Below, in pieces: positions 16,096 through 24,365 of a stretch of 64,000 nt of DNA. The stretch is taken from contig JAJACH010000001.1 in NCBI GenBank assembly GCA_022601645.1, forward strand, positions 1,153,126 to 1,217,125. The letters run 5' to 3'. The stretch comes from Chlamydiia bacterium (GTDB lineage: Bacteria > Chlamydiota > Chlamydiia > Chlamydiales > Simkaniaceae). The translations under genes and the position numbers were made by a program. Positions within the stretch are counted from its first letter, which is position 1, and each line of letters begins with the position of its first letter. The notes beneath the pieces were generated by a model. It searched no databases. It was not told where the DNA came from and saw only the letters and a list, made by a program, of their open reading frames with translations.

Positions 16096-17325
16096 ATGAT
16101 GTACCGTCCACAAAAATTCATCGAGGTCCTCGGTCAAGAAGCGATTGTTCAAACGCTTAAAAATGCAATTAAACTAAAGAGAATTGGCAATGCCTATCTC
16201 TTTTGCGGAATGCGCGGCACGGGGAAAACGACTCTAGCGCGTCTTTTTGCAAAGGCGATTAATTGTGAAAACTTAGAAAATGGCGAGCCGTGTAATACGT
16301 GCCAATCATGTAAAGAGATTACTTCGGGATCTTCTTTAGATGTGATTGAGATTGATGGCGCGTCAAATCGCGGCATTGAGGATATCCGCCAAATCAATGA
16401 CAATGTGGGCTATGCCTCCTGGTCTGGTCAGTGCAAAATCACGATTATTGACGAAGTGCATATGCTTACAAAAGAGGCATTTAACGCGCTTTTAAAAACC
16501 TTGGAAGAGCCTCCTGCAAATACAAAGTTCTTTTTTGCAACAACAGAGCCACACAAGGTTCTCCCAACGATTACGAGTCGTTGCCAAAGATTTGATCTAA
16601 AACGGATTCCTGATGAACTCATCATTCAAAAGCTCAAGTCGATTGCAAACCAAGTCCCCAACGATGCTCTTGCCTTAATTGCCAAGCGCTCTGAAGGTTC
16701 GCTTCGTGATGCTGAGTCGATTCTCGATCAAATGGTATGCTCATCTGAAGAAATCACCCCTGAACTTGTTTGCAAAAACTTAGGGATACCGCCTGCTGAG
16801 GTGTTCGATAAACTTGAAAAAGCAATGTTAACTCACGATGTGGAGTTTGCAAAAGCGCTGGCTGACGAACTTTTCTCAAGCGGTGGAGATCTTGCCAATT
16901 TTGTTGAAGAACTTGCCTCGCATTTTCTCACCCACATTTCAAATAAAAATTCCCCATTTAAGAAAGCTCAAATTTTCTCTATCCTAGATTACCTTAATCC
17001 CTGGCTTGCAGATATTCGCAAAACACCTTTTAAGCGAGCTAATGTAGAGATTATTTTACTTAAACTCATTCGACTTTGCCAAACCTCTTCACTTGAAGAT
17101 CTCATCGAGAGGCTTATTGACCTTGAAAGCAAAATCGACCAGCCAGCTAAGGTTCAAGAGGTTAAGGAAAATCCAATTCCCCCTGCTGCACCGGTGCAAG
17201 CCCAAGAGCCTGAGCCAATCCCCATTCCCATCCCAAGTTCACCACCTCGCCCGCCTAACATCCACCATGATCGGTTGATGCAATTTGCGGCGGTTGAGCT
17301 AAGTGGGACTGTAAAAAAATCCTAG
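16096..17325 (+). CDS. dnaX: DNA polymerase III subunit gamma/tau
   Basis: Clamp-loader ATPase of 409 residues. Walker A GMRGTGKTT lies near residue 40, a zinc module CENLENGEPCNTCQSC follows, then Walker B IIDEVHML, and sensor region TTEPHKVLPTITSRCQRF. Domain III follows and the protein ends in a Pro-rich stretch rather than a full tau tail, so it resembles the short chlamydial forms. The N terminus begins directly at MMYRPQKF, lacking the usual eight or so residues before YRP; no upstream start codon is in frame. No Shine-Dalgarno sequence precedes it. ybaB follows after 41 bases, the common dnaX-ybaB pairing. Confidence 0.93.
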   Translation: MMYRPQKFIEVLGQEAIVQTLKNAIKLKRIGNAYLFCGMRGTGKTTLARLFAKAINCENLENGEPCNTCQSCKEITSGSSLDVIEIDGASNRGIEDIRQINDNVGYASWSGQCKITIIDEVHMLTKEAFNALLKTLEEPPANTKFFFATTEPHKVLPTITSRCQRFDLKRIPDELIIQKLKSIANQVPNDALALIAKRSEGSLRDAESILDQMVCSSEEITPELVCKNLGIPPAEVFDKLEKAMLTHDVEFAKALADELFSSGGDLANFVEELASHFLTHISNKNSPFKKAQIFSILDYLNPWLADIRKTPFKRANVEIILLKLIRLCQTSSLEDLIERLIDLESKIDQPAKVQEVKENPIPPAAPVQAQEPEPIPIPIPSSPPRPPNIHHDRLMQFAAVELSGTVKKS

Positions 17326-17366
17326 ATTCTAGTAGAATAGGGCTCAAATCAATCTAAGGAAGGCAA

Positions 17367-17651
17367 ATGGGATCAGGATTTTCAAAAATGAAAAAGCAAG
17401 CACGTCAAATGCAAGAGCAATTTGAGCAGATGCAAGACGAGCTTTCAAAAAAGCGTGTAACAGGTACTGCTGGTGGCGACCTTGTTAAAATGACGCTAAA
17501 TGGTGATAAAGACATCATTGATCTTGAAATCAAGAAAGAGTGTGTTGATCCCGAAGATATTGAAGGGCTTCAAGACCTGATTATTGGCGCCTATCAAAAT
17601 GCAACTTCGCAGTTGCAAGAAGAGATGCCAGCACTCCCCTTCGGCATGTAA
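17367..17651 (+). CDS. ybaB: nucleoid-associated protein YbaB/EbfC
   Basis: Protein of 94 residues, normal length for the family. The N-terminal amphipathic helix (KQARQMQEQFEQMQDEL) and the core strand with TGTAGGDLVKMTLNG and DPEDIEGLQDLI are characteristic. It forms homodimers that bind DNA. AAGGAAGG precedes the ATG. It lies directly behind dnaX, as in most bacteria, and ends nine bases from the convergent ptsI. Confidence 0.92.
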   Translation: MGSGFSKMKKQARQMQEQFEQMQDELSKKRVTGTAGGDLVKMTLNGDKDIIDLEIKKECVDPEDIEGLQDLIIGAYQNATSQLQEEMPALPFGM

Positions 17652-17660
17652 TCGCAGATT

Positions 17661-19370
17661 CTAAGTATAATTTTCGATAAGTAGGCGGTGTATTGCACCG
17701 CCGCTTGTACAGCTAAGCGCTTTTTCAATCAGGCTCTCACACTCTACAACTGAAATTTTTCGCGTCATTTCCTTTACCTGTGGGATGTACCTTGAAGGAA
17801 GGGAAAGTTTTCGCAGGCCTAAACCGATCAGTAGCGGCGTGAATAGTGGGTTAGATGCGATTTCCCCACAAAGATTAATGGGTGTTCCATGGGGGCGAGC
17901 ACTGTCGACAATGAATTTCAACGTGCGGATAACCGCGGGGTGCGTTGGTTGGTGGAGCTCGCGGACGGCGTGGTTTGCCCGGTCGGCGGCTAAGAGGAAC
18001 TGGATAAGGTCGTTTGTTCCAATGGAGAAAAAATCGGTAATTTCTACGAGCTGGTCGATGATCAGGGCGGCAGCGGGTGTTTCTATCATAACGCCGAGTT
18101 CGTAGGTGCCCTCATAGCCAATTTCTCGAATAAGCAGTTCAATCAGCCGACGCGTTTCTTCTACTTCAAAGCTTGAGGTCACAAGTGGAATTAAGATACG
18201 GATGTGATCTTTTGTGGCAGAAAGAAGAGCGCGAAGTTGTGTTTCCAAGATGTCTTTTTCTTGGAGAAGGTAGCGGATAGCGCGGTGGCCCATAGCAGGG
18301 TTTGGTTCAGAGTGGGCTTCGTTGCGTCCTTTATCACCGCCAACATCAAAGAGACGGAAGGTCACAGGGAGGTCCCCTGTTTGCTCAAGCACATTTTGGT
18401 AAACAGCGGTTTGTTCTGCAGCTGTAAATTCATGGAGAGGTTTGTGCAAAAAGAGAAATTCAGTGCGAAAAAGACCAACCCCTTCAGCTCCATACCGCTT
18501 TAGGTCGCTTAGTTCATCGACGATATCGACATTGGCGAAGATTTCGATGGCGGTATCATCTGTGGTAAGCGCCGGTTTTTGGGCAGATTCGTCATCAAAG
18601 AGCTCTGTATTTTTCAGTTTTTCTAAAAGCGTGAGATAGGCTTCTTTGGTTTCCTCAGACGGATTGACAATCACTTTCCCTTGTTCGCCGTCTACGATGA
18701 CTTCAGAGCCATCATCGATGCTTGCAAAGTCGATGCCTGCGACAAAGGGGATGTTTTTAGCACGAGCAATGAGTGCGGCGTGGGATGTGGATCCTCCAAC
18801 TTCTGAGAGAAAAGCACACACGTTAGCGTGGGCAGCCTCGGCAGTATCCGATGGAACGAGCTCTTCAGCATAAAGGACAGATCCTTTTGGCACAGCTGGC
18901 ATGGAATGGCGCTGAGGGTAGAGGTAATTCAAGATTCTTTTTGAGAGGTCTTTGACATCTAACAAGCGTTCTTTAAAGAAATCATCCCCAACTCGTGAGA
19001 ATTGTTTCTCATATTCACCGATGACAGAGCGAAAAACAGCTTCGGTATTTTGTTGCATGTCGCGGATTTGGTCTTCGACAACGGTGGTCATAAGTGGATC
19101 ATCGAGCATTTGGATGTGTGTATCGATGATGGTAACAGCTTCTGTTGACCCTTCTTTGGCCAGAAAGCTTTGCAGGTCACAAAGATCGCGCTTTGAAGAG
19201 TGCACAGCGCGGCGATAACGGTCAATTTCACGCTCAACGTCGGTGGCTGTGATGGAAAATTCAGGAATTTCTTCGTTTGATGGGAGGAGACAGTAGAGCC
19301 TGCCGATGGCAACACCATCGCTAACAGGAACGCCTTGAAGTATGTTTTCGCTAGAGGTCTTGGAACTCAT
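17661..19370 (-). CDS. ptsI: phosphotransferase system enzyme I
   Basis: Cytosolic PEP-protein phosphotransferase of 569 residues. The swivelling domain carries GGSTSHAALIARA with the phosphorylated histidine near residue 195; the PEP-binding barrel has AEGVGLFRTEFLFL, RLFDVGGDK, MIETPAA and IGTNDLIQF, and CGEIASNP near the C terminus supplies the catalytic cysteine. It passes phosphate from PEP to HPr. No sugar permease is visible here, and together with HPr kinase this suggests a regulatory PTS. Its ATG overlaps the end of ptsH by 20 bases. Confidence 0.93.
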   Translation of the reverse strand: MSSKTSSENILQGVPVSDGVAIGRLYCLLPSNEEIPEFSITATDVEREIDRYRRAVHSSKRDLCDLQSFLAKEGSTEAVTIIDTHIQMLDDPLMTTVVEDQIRDMQQNTEAVFRSVIGEYEKQFSRVGDDFFKERLLDVKDLSKRILNYLYPQRHSMPAVPKGSVLYAEELVPSDTAEAAHANVCAFLSEVGGSTSHAALIARAKNIPFVAGIDFASIDDGSEVIVDGEQGKVIVNPSEETKEAYLTLLEKLKNTELFDDESAQKPALTTDDTAIEIFANVDIVDELSDLKRYGAEGVGLFRTEFLFLHKPLHEFTAAEQTAVYQNVLEQTGDLPVTFRLFDVGGDKGRNEAHSEPNPAMGHRAIRYLLQEKDILETQLRALLSATKDHIRILIPLVTSSFEVEETRRLIELLIREIGYEGTYELGVMIETPAAALIIDQLVEITDFFSIGTNDLIQFLLAADRANHAVRELHQPTHPAVIRTLKFIVDSARPHGTPINLCGEIASNPLFTPLLIGLGLRKLSLPSRYIPQVKEMTRKISVVECESLIEKALSCTSGGAIHRLLIENYT

Positions 19371-19617
19371 CGTCGAATGCTCTTTTCAGCTCCTTTAAAG
19401 TTTCTTCTTCGTCATCTCCTGTCACCTGGATAGAAATTTTAGCATTCCTACCGGCGGCCAAAACAAGGAGGCTCATTATACTACGTGCGTTAATTGTTGC
19501 CTCGTTATATGTGAAAAAAACAGAAGATTTCTTGCTTTGTAGCAGTTTGACAATCGCAGATGCGGGGCGCACATGTAGTCCTAGTTTGTTTTTCACTTTG
19601 ACTTCACCTTCAATCAC
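19351..19617 (-). CDS. ptsH: phosphocarrier protein HPr
   Basis: HPr of 88 residues. The active histidine lies in GLHVRPASAIVKLL and the regulatory serine in NARSIMSLLVLAAG, so both enzyme I and HPr kinase can act on it. I choose GTG 19617: it places the active histidine at position 15 exactly as in other HPr proteins and has an AAAGG ribosome binding site, whereas the longer frame begins with TTG at 19644 and has none. The GTG overlaps the hprK stop by eight bases. Confidence 0.9.
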   Translation of the reverse strand: MIEGEVKVKNKLGLHVRPASAIVKLLQSKKSSVFFTYNEATINARSIMSLLVLAAGRNAKISIQVTGDDEEETLKELKRAFDDEFQDL

Positions 19618-20557
19618 GTGGCACCTTTTTGGTTCTTTTTGCAATTTCTTGTAAAAGTTTTGTGTTAAACTCTTTAGCGGAATGATAACCCATTTTTTTA
19701 AGGCGGTGGTTTAAAACGGTGGTTTCGATCAGCAAAACGACATCGCGCCCAGGTTTTACAGGGAGTAAGTAGGATGGAACTTTGATGCCTAGAAGATCGT
19801 CATAACGCTCTTCGAGCCCCACGCGGTCGTAGAAATGGGTATCGTCCCACACTTCGAGTTTGATGATCATATCGATTCGTCTTGATTCACTAATACAGAC
19901 AGCGCCGTAAAGATGGGCGACGTTGATGATGCCAATGCCGCGGATTTCGAGGAGGTGACGGGTTAGTTCTGGACCTGACCCTTCTAAGTACCCACCTTCT
20001 CGCTTTTTAATTTTAACGACATCATCAGAGATGAGGCGGTGCCCGTGCTCGATCAAGCCAAGGGCTGCCTCACTTTTCCCAACAGAGGAATCGCCTTGGA
20101 TCAAGACGCCTACACCAAACGCTTCGACTAGGGTGCCATGGACTGAGATTTTCTTAGAAAATTCCTCGCTTAAGATGACGGCGAGTTTATTAAAAAAGCT
20201 CATGGTAGGAAGAGAGGTGGTGATCAAGGGGACGTTGTAATCGGCGCAAAGACTGATAATTTCTTTGCACGGCTTGTAGCTTCTCGCGACGATCACCGCA
20301 GGAATTTTGGGGTGAATCACAAGTTTCAATCGGTCATAGCGGATTTCTTGAGGGAGATTCTTTACATAGCTGATTTCAGCGCGGCCAAAAATTTGGATCC
20401 GTCTACCAGGCTTTGCTTTCATATAACCTGAAAGAGACAAGCCAGGGCGCTGCAGCTCGGGAACTTTTACCTTTCGAAGGAGTCCTTTTTCCCCGGCCTT
20501 GAGGCGCATTTTAAGTTCTGGTCCAAAGGTTTGAAGTAAGTGTTTGATAGTGGGCAT
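19610..20557 (-). CDS. hprK: HPr kinase/phosphorylase
   Basis: Protein of 315 residues, usual length. The C-terminal catalytic domain has the P-loop GDSSVGKS, the region HRLISDDVV and the family signature around EIRGIGIINV. It phosphorylates and dephosphorylates Ser46 of HPr with ATP or pyrophosphate and so couples PTS status to energy supply. Its ATG overlaps the stop of the upstream SUKH-like gene (TAATG) and it overlaps ptsH downstream, forming a tightly packed four-gene operon. Confidence 0.93.
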   Translation of the reverse strand: MPTIKHLLQTFGPELKMRLKAGEKGLLRKVKVPELQRPGLSLSGYMKAKPGRRIQIFGRAEISYVKNLPQEIRYDRLKLVIHPKIPAVIVARSYKPCKEIISLCADYNVPLITTSLPTMSFFNKLAVILSEEFSKKISVHGTLVEAFGVGVLIQGDSSVGKSEAALGLIEHGHRLISDDVVKIKKREGGYLEGSGPELTRHLLEIRGIGIINVAHLYGAVCISESRRIDMIIKLEVWDDTHFYDRVGLEERYDDLLGIKVPSYLLPVKPGRDVVLLIETTVLNHRLKKMGYHSAKEFNTKLLQEIAKRTKKVPRD

Positions 20558-21249
20558 TAAAGCGACTCCAAGTAATAGATCATCCAGTCTTCAAAGGCGG
20601 GAAAGGCGAGGTCGCGTTTTTGTTTAGATGGCGAGATAAATCCCTCGCGCAGTGAAACAAGAACATTGCCCATACTACTTGTTGGGTACCAGGTGGTGTA
20701 AAAACATTGGTACACATCAAGGTCTTTGTAGTGATAGAAGGGAATAAGACATTTTGGGTCTATGAGGTCCGTGCCGTCTTTAAGCTCGCCAAAAGCCACT
20801 TTATCCTGAACCTCGCTCCATGTTTCGCGCACTTGTTGCCAACGAATAAGTCCTGTATCCATGTGCCGAAAAAAGCCGTTGTGAATCGAGAAGAATTTGA
20901 GATAGTCATCAGGGAGTTTAACGCCAAGATCGAGATGGGAAATATTTGGGGGCTCCCCTACATAGAAGGTCGAATTATTTGCTAAACTGTAAACAATGTG
21001 TGCGCTATCCCCAACTAAAAAAACGTCGACGCCATCTAGAGATCGAAAAAAACGGGCAAGGGCTTCACTTAAATGAGGAGCGTAGGGCAACTTCGAAAGC
21101 CAGTATCCCTGAACAAACTCGATCCGATCCTCTGGCGAAAGCCTAGAGAGTTCGAACCAGCCACGGGGAATGTTGTCATACGATCCGTTCCACTCCACCT
21201 TCGATAAAGGGGTGTAGTTCTTGTATGCACTGATAACGCGGTCATTCAT
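20557..21249 (-). CDS. SMI1/KNR4 (SUKH) family protein heading the hprK-ptsHI operon
   Basis: Protein of 230 residues. The segment VKLPDDYLKFFSIHNGFF matches the hallmark of the SUKH superfamily (LPxDYxxFxxxNG), and DLDVYQCFYTTW and a late LVSLREGF fit its sheet. SUKH proteins are best known as immunity proteins against secreted toxins and as regulators in fungi; here no toxin gene is adjacent. Instead it is the first gene of the hprK-ptsH-ptsI operon with one-base coupling to hprK. A promoter with TTGATT and TATGAT 17 bases apart ends eight bases before the ATG, so the transcript should be leaderless. Confidence 0.6.
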   Translation of the reverse strand: MNDRVISAYKNYTPLSKVEWNGSYDNIPRGWFELSRLSPEDRIEFVQGYWLSKLPYAPHLSEALARFFRSLDGVDVFLVGDSAHIVYSLANNSTFYVGEPPNISHLDLGVKLPDDYLKFFSIHNGFFRHMDTGLIRWQQVRETWSEVQDKVAFGELKDGTDLIDPKCLIPFYHYKDLDVYQCFYTTWYPTSSMGNVLVSLREGFISPSKQKRDLAFPAFEDWMIYYLESL

Positions 21250-21257
21250 ACGCTCAC

Positions 21258-21286
21258 ATCATAAAAGAGAATGGACTTCGAATCAA
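21258..21286 (-). promoter_or_regulatory. promoter of the SUKH-hprK-ptsHI operon, predicted leaderless
   Basis: On the minus strand TTGATT (21281-21286) and TATGAT (21258-21263) are 17 bases apart; the start codon at 21249 is eight bases past the -10 box. It overlaps the divergent ndh promoter. Confidence 0.65.
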
Positions 21287-21300
21287 ACCTATTCTATAAT
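21272..21300 (+). promoter_or_regulatory. promoter of ndh
   Basis: TGGACT (21272-21277) and a perfect TATAAT (21295-21300) are 17 bases apart. The predicted start near 21307 lies after the in-frame ATG at 21299, so translation must begin at 21323, which has AAGGA nine bases upstream. Confidence 0.65.
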
Positions 21301-21322
21301 GAAAGAAAAAGGATCGAAGAAA

Positions 21323-22591
21323 ATGGCTTACCCGCGCACTGTGATTATCGGTGGAGGATTTGGTGGAATTAACTGCGCAAAAACGCTTAGGCGTTCGAAG
21401 CAAGATATTTTGCTTCTCGACAAAAAAAATCACCATCTTTTCCAACCCCTACTCTATCAAGTAGCAGCGGCCGCGCTTTCTCCAGCAGACATTGCAACGC
21501 CTCTTCGAGAAATTTTACGGGATCAAAGCAACACGACGGTGATGATGTCCGATGTGAAGGCCATTCACAAGGATCAACGCTCGATTGAAACGGCCAAAGG
21601 TGAAATGATCCCCTACGATTACCTTGTTGTAGCTGTTGGTGCCTCCCATTCATATTTTGGGAATGATCAGTGGGCGCCTTTAGCTCCAGGCCTTAAAACC
21701 ATCAGTGACGCGCTCGATATTCGAGAGAGAATTCTCCTCTCCTTTGAGAAAGCTGAGAGGCTCGATTCGATTGAAGAGGCTGCAAAATTTCTCAATTTTG
21801 TGATTGTTGGCGCTGGGCCAACAGGAGTTGAAATGGCTGGGGCGATTGCTGAGATTGCACATAAAACGATGTTTAAAAACTTTCGCCGCATCAATCCCAA
21901 GAAGTCAAAAATCTACCTTATTGAAGGGGCGCCGCGCGTTTTACCGCCGTATCCTGAAACCCTCTCTTACAAAGCGAAATTTGCGCTTGAGAAGATGGGG
22001 GTCAAGGTGATGACCGATAAGATTGTCACGAACATCACAGAAGATGGCGTCCATATTGGGGATGAATATATTGAAGCGCGCAATGTCATTTGGGCTGCGG
22101 GAAACCAAGCTTCTCCCCTCTTAAAGACACTTGATGTGCCACTCGACCGCCAAGGGCGCGTTCTCGTCGGACCAGATCTCACAGTACCAGATCACCCAGA
22201 AATCTTTGTCATTGGCGATTCTGCCTGTGCCATGGGCAAGGATGAGAAACCGCTTCCCGGTGTGGCATCTGTTGCCATTCAACAAGGCCGCTATGTTGGA
22301 AAACTCCTGCGTAAAGAAGTTCCTCCAAGCCTTCGTCCCAAGTTTAAGTACTTTGACAAAGGATCGATGGCTACCATCGGCACAAATAAAGCGGTGATGG
22401 TGTTTGGCAAACTTAAGCTTGCCGGCCTTTTAGCTTGGATTGCTTGGGGATTTGTTCACGTCGCTTACTTAGTTGGGTACCGCTCGCGCTTTGGCGTCTT
22501 GCTTGAGTGGGTTTTCCACTACATGACAGGGATGCGTGGCGCACGCCTTATCCGCTCGAGTATCGATGACGATCTTAGCTCGACCTCTTGA
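21323..22591 (+). CDS. ndh: type 2 NADH:quinone dehydrogenase
   Basis: A 422-residue NDH-2 flavoenzyme. The FAD-binding motif is VIIGGGFGGINCAKTL at the N terminus and the NADH-binding motif is VIVGAGPTGVEMAGAIAE near residue 165; IFVIGDSACA and VASVAIQQGRYVGK are the conserved late motifs. A hydrophobic segment (LAGLLAWIAWGFVHVAYLVGY) near the C terminus may anchor it in the membrane. It oxidises NADH and reduces quinone without pumping ions. Start 21323 is preferred because the promoter -10 box covers the upstream ATG at 21299. comEC overlaps its 3' end. Confidence 0.9.
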   Translation: MAYPRTVIIGGGFGGINCAKTLRRSKQDILLLDKKNHHLFQPLLYQVAAAALSPADIATPLREILRDQSNTTVMMSDVKAIHKDQRSIETAKGEMIPYDYLVVAVGASHSYFGNDQWAPLAPGLKTISDALDIRERILLSFEKAERLDSIEEAAKFLNFVIVGAGPTGVEMAGAIAEIAHKTMFKNFRRINPKKSKIYLIEGAPRVLPPYPETLSYKAKFALEKMGVKVMTDKIVTNITEDGVHIGDEYIEARNVIWAAGNQASPLLKTLDVPLDRQGRVLVGPDLTVPDHPEIFVIGDSACAMGKDEKPLPGVASVAIQQGRYVGKLLRKEVPPSLRPKFKYFDKGSMATIGTNKAVMVFGKLKLAGLLAWIAWGFVHVAYLVGYRSRFGVLLEWVFHYMTGMRGARLIRSSIDDDLSSTS

Positions 22592-23900
22592 TCGAATCGC
22601 TTTTCTCTACCCCTACCTCATTTATGGAGCAGCAGCGTTAATTGGCATTGCCATCGCAAAAACGGGGATGCCTTTTTTACTCTTGTTCACCCTCCCTCTC
22701 TTAATGCATCGGATTACCCCTTTATTCATCGCTCTATTTTTCATCCTCTATGCACAGATCATTCCCCATCACTCAAACGCCACCGCTCCCTTTGATTTCA
22801 AAATCCATTCGATGACCACCAAAACAACGCCTTTTCACACCCTCTACCGTTACGATGGAACGGTTAATGGATTTGGCCGCGTGTGTTATTTCTCGCGCGA
22901 CCAATCTCTTAAAGCCCCGGTCTATCGCATAGAAAAGGGAAGTTTAAAAAATGGGTACATTAAGTGTCGAAAACCGATTCCCCAATCAAAGAAAACAAGC
23001 CTTGCCTACAAACGGTTTCAATTAAAAAAGAAGGTCGCAGCCTTCATCAAAAAGAACTACCCAACACGTGAGCACCATGAGCTTTTAACTGCCTTGACAA
23101 CAGGCATTAGAACCAATCACTTGATGACCTATCAGTTTGCACGCCTCGGCCTCGCTCACCTTCTCGCCATCTCAGGATTCCACTTTGCGCTTTTAGGCTA
23201 TCTCCTCTATCGATGTCTTCTCCCCTTTCTCGCCCCTTCAAGCACGAACATCTACCTCCTTATCTTGCTCTCTATTTATTTCGTATTTTTAGGACCAAGC
23301 CCATCAATTTCCCGCGCCTATATCGCTGCGCTTTTAGTGCTTTTCGCCCCATTTGTTCACCAGCATCCAAACCCGATTAATGCGCTTGGGTTTGCTCTGA
23401 TGGTCGCGCTTATTGCCAATCCTCATATCGCACAAAATGCTGGTTTCCAACTCTCGTTTGCCGCGACACTTGGGATATTAACCGGGACTAAAACAATCCT
23501 AAATTGGATAAATCGCCTTTTGCCACCGCCAACCCCTTATGAACTTAAACGCACGCACTACCCCCTCTTTTACAAGCTCAGCAAACCAATCCGTCCTCTG
23601 CTAGCGCTTAATCTCTCAGTCCATCTAGCCACTCTCCCCATTTTGCTAACAACCTTTCATACGTTCCCGCTTGCCTCGCTTATCTATAATCTTTTTTTTC
23701 CTTTCCTGATCACTTTGACCCTCGCCCTGTTTTGCCTTCAGCTCCACGCTCTGAACATTCCCCTCTTGCATCTCATCCATCATCTCCTCTCGGCTCCACC
23801 CTCGCCCCTTCTCCTGGATCTTACGATTCCCCTCCCCCTGATTCTCACCCCGCTTCTTCTCGCCCTCACCCTTCGCACCAAGGAAGCTGTTTACGCTTGA
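22566..23900 (+). CDS. comEC: ComEC/Rec2 family DNA-uptake channel, membrane domain only
   Basis: Polytopic membrane protein of 444 residues. The competence domain signature is clear: LLTALTTGIRTNHL followed by GLAHLLAISGFHFALLGYLL, then FLGPSPSISRAYIAALLVL and LSFAATLGIL. A short OB-like soluble region precedes it. Unlike full ComEC there is no C-terminal beta-lactamase domain, as in some chlamydial versions. It would conduct single-stranded DNA across the inner membrane. The start (ATG 22566) lies inside ndh, 26 bases before its stop, so the two are coupled. Confidence 0.85.
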   Translation: MTILARPLDRIAFLYPYLIYGAAALIGIAIAKTGMPFLLLFTLPLLMHRITPLFIALFFILYAQIIPHHSNATAPFDFKIHSMTTKTTPFHTLYRYDGTVNGFGRVCYFSRDQSLKAPVYRIEKGSLKNGYIKCRKPIPQSKKTSLAYKRFQLKKKVAAFIKKNYPTREHHELLTALTTGIRTNHLMTYQFARLGLAHLLAISGFHFALLGYLLYRCLLPFLAPSSTNIYLLILLSIYFVFLGPSPSISRAYIAALLVLFAPFVHQHPNPINALGFALMVALIANPHIAQNAGFQLSFAATLGILTGTKTILNWINRLLPPPTPYELKRTHYPLFYKLSKPIRPLLALNLSVHLATLPILLTTFHTFPLASLIYNLFFPFLITLTLALFCLQLHALNIPLLHLIHHLLSAPPSPLLLDLTIPLPLILTPLLLALTLRTKEAVYA

Positions 23901-23925
23901 CGAATTTTAATTTCTGCCCCATAAT
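23897..23925 (+). promoter_or_regulatory. promoter of tRNA-His
   Basis: TTGACG (23897-23902) and CATAAT (23920-23925) are 17 bases apart, placing the start about ten bases before the mature tRNA. The -35 box overlaps the comEC stop codon. Confidence 0.55.
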
Positions 23926-23941
23926 ATCACGGTATTGATGC

Positions 23942-24016
<75 letters not shown>

Positions 24017-24065
24017 CTCTTTTTTTTACTTGGCAGTTTAAAATAGCAAACAAAAGAGAACAAAG

Positions 24066-24326
24066 ATGCCTCAGTCCCTTCAACCCCACTTAGAAAGTCT
24101 TCATCACGATGTCGATATTGCAAAAGCATCGATAAATAACAGCGACCTTCCTCCAAGCGAAAAACAAGAGCTGACTCACAGAGTCGATGCCTGCCTTTCT
24201 CATATTAGCCACATTCCAACTCATGGGGAACCAAGCATGGCTGACGGCGTAACAATTGCCGAAGCAAGCTCTAGGTTAAGTGACGTCTTAACAGAACTTT
24301 GGGGCAAGCTGATTGTGACTGATTAA
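24066..24326 (+). CDS. small hypothetical protein
   Basis: Protein of 86 residues, not recognised. It is hydrophilic, without signal peptide or membrane segment, and predicted to be mostly helical with two clusters of histidine (ESLHHDVD, LSHISHIPTHGE). It lies between tRNA-His and ftsK on the same strand. AAAGAGAACAAAG upstream is only a weak ribosome binding site. It is retained because no other frame is plausible and the codon usage resembles the neighbours. Confidence 0.5.
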   Translation: MPQSLQPHLESLHHDVDIAKASINNSDLPPSEKQELTHRVDACLSHISHIPTHGEPSMADGVTIAEASSRLSDVLTELWGKLIVTD

Positions 24327-24329
24327 CGC

Positions 24330-24358
24330 TTTAATTTTTATTTTTGCTGTGGTATAGA
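24330..24358 (+). promoter_or_regulatory. possible promoter of ftsK, leaderless type
   Basis: TATAGA (24353-24358) ends seven bases before the ftsK ATG; the -35 match TTTAAT (24330-24335, spacing 17) is weak. No Shine-Dalgarno sequence is present. Confidence 0.4.
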
Positions 24359-24365
24359 TTTGCTT

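Noticed and set aside
19618..19644. Longer HPr beginning at TTG 19644
   Set aside because: It lacks a ribosome binding site and moves the active histidine to position 24; GTG 19617 restores position 15.
22536..22591. comEC start at 22536
   Set aside because: The extra ten residues lie deep in ndh with no binding site; ATG 22566 gives a more usual N terminus.
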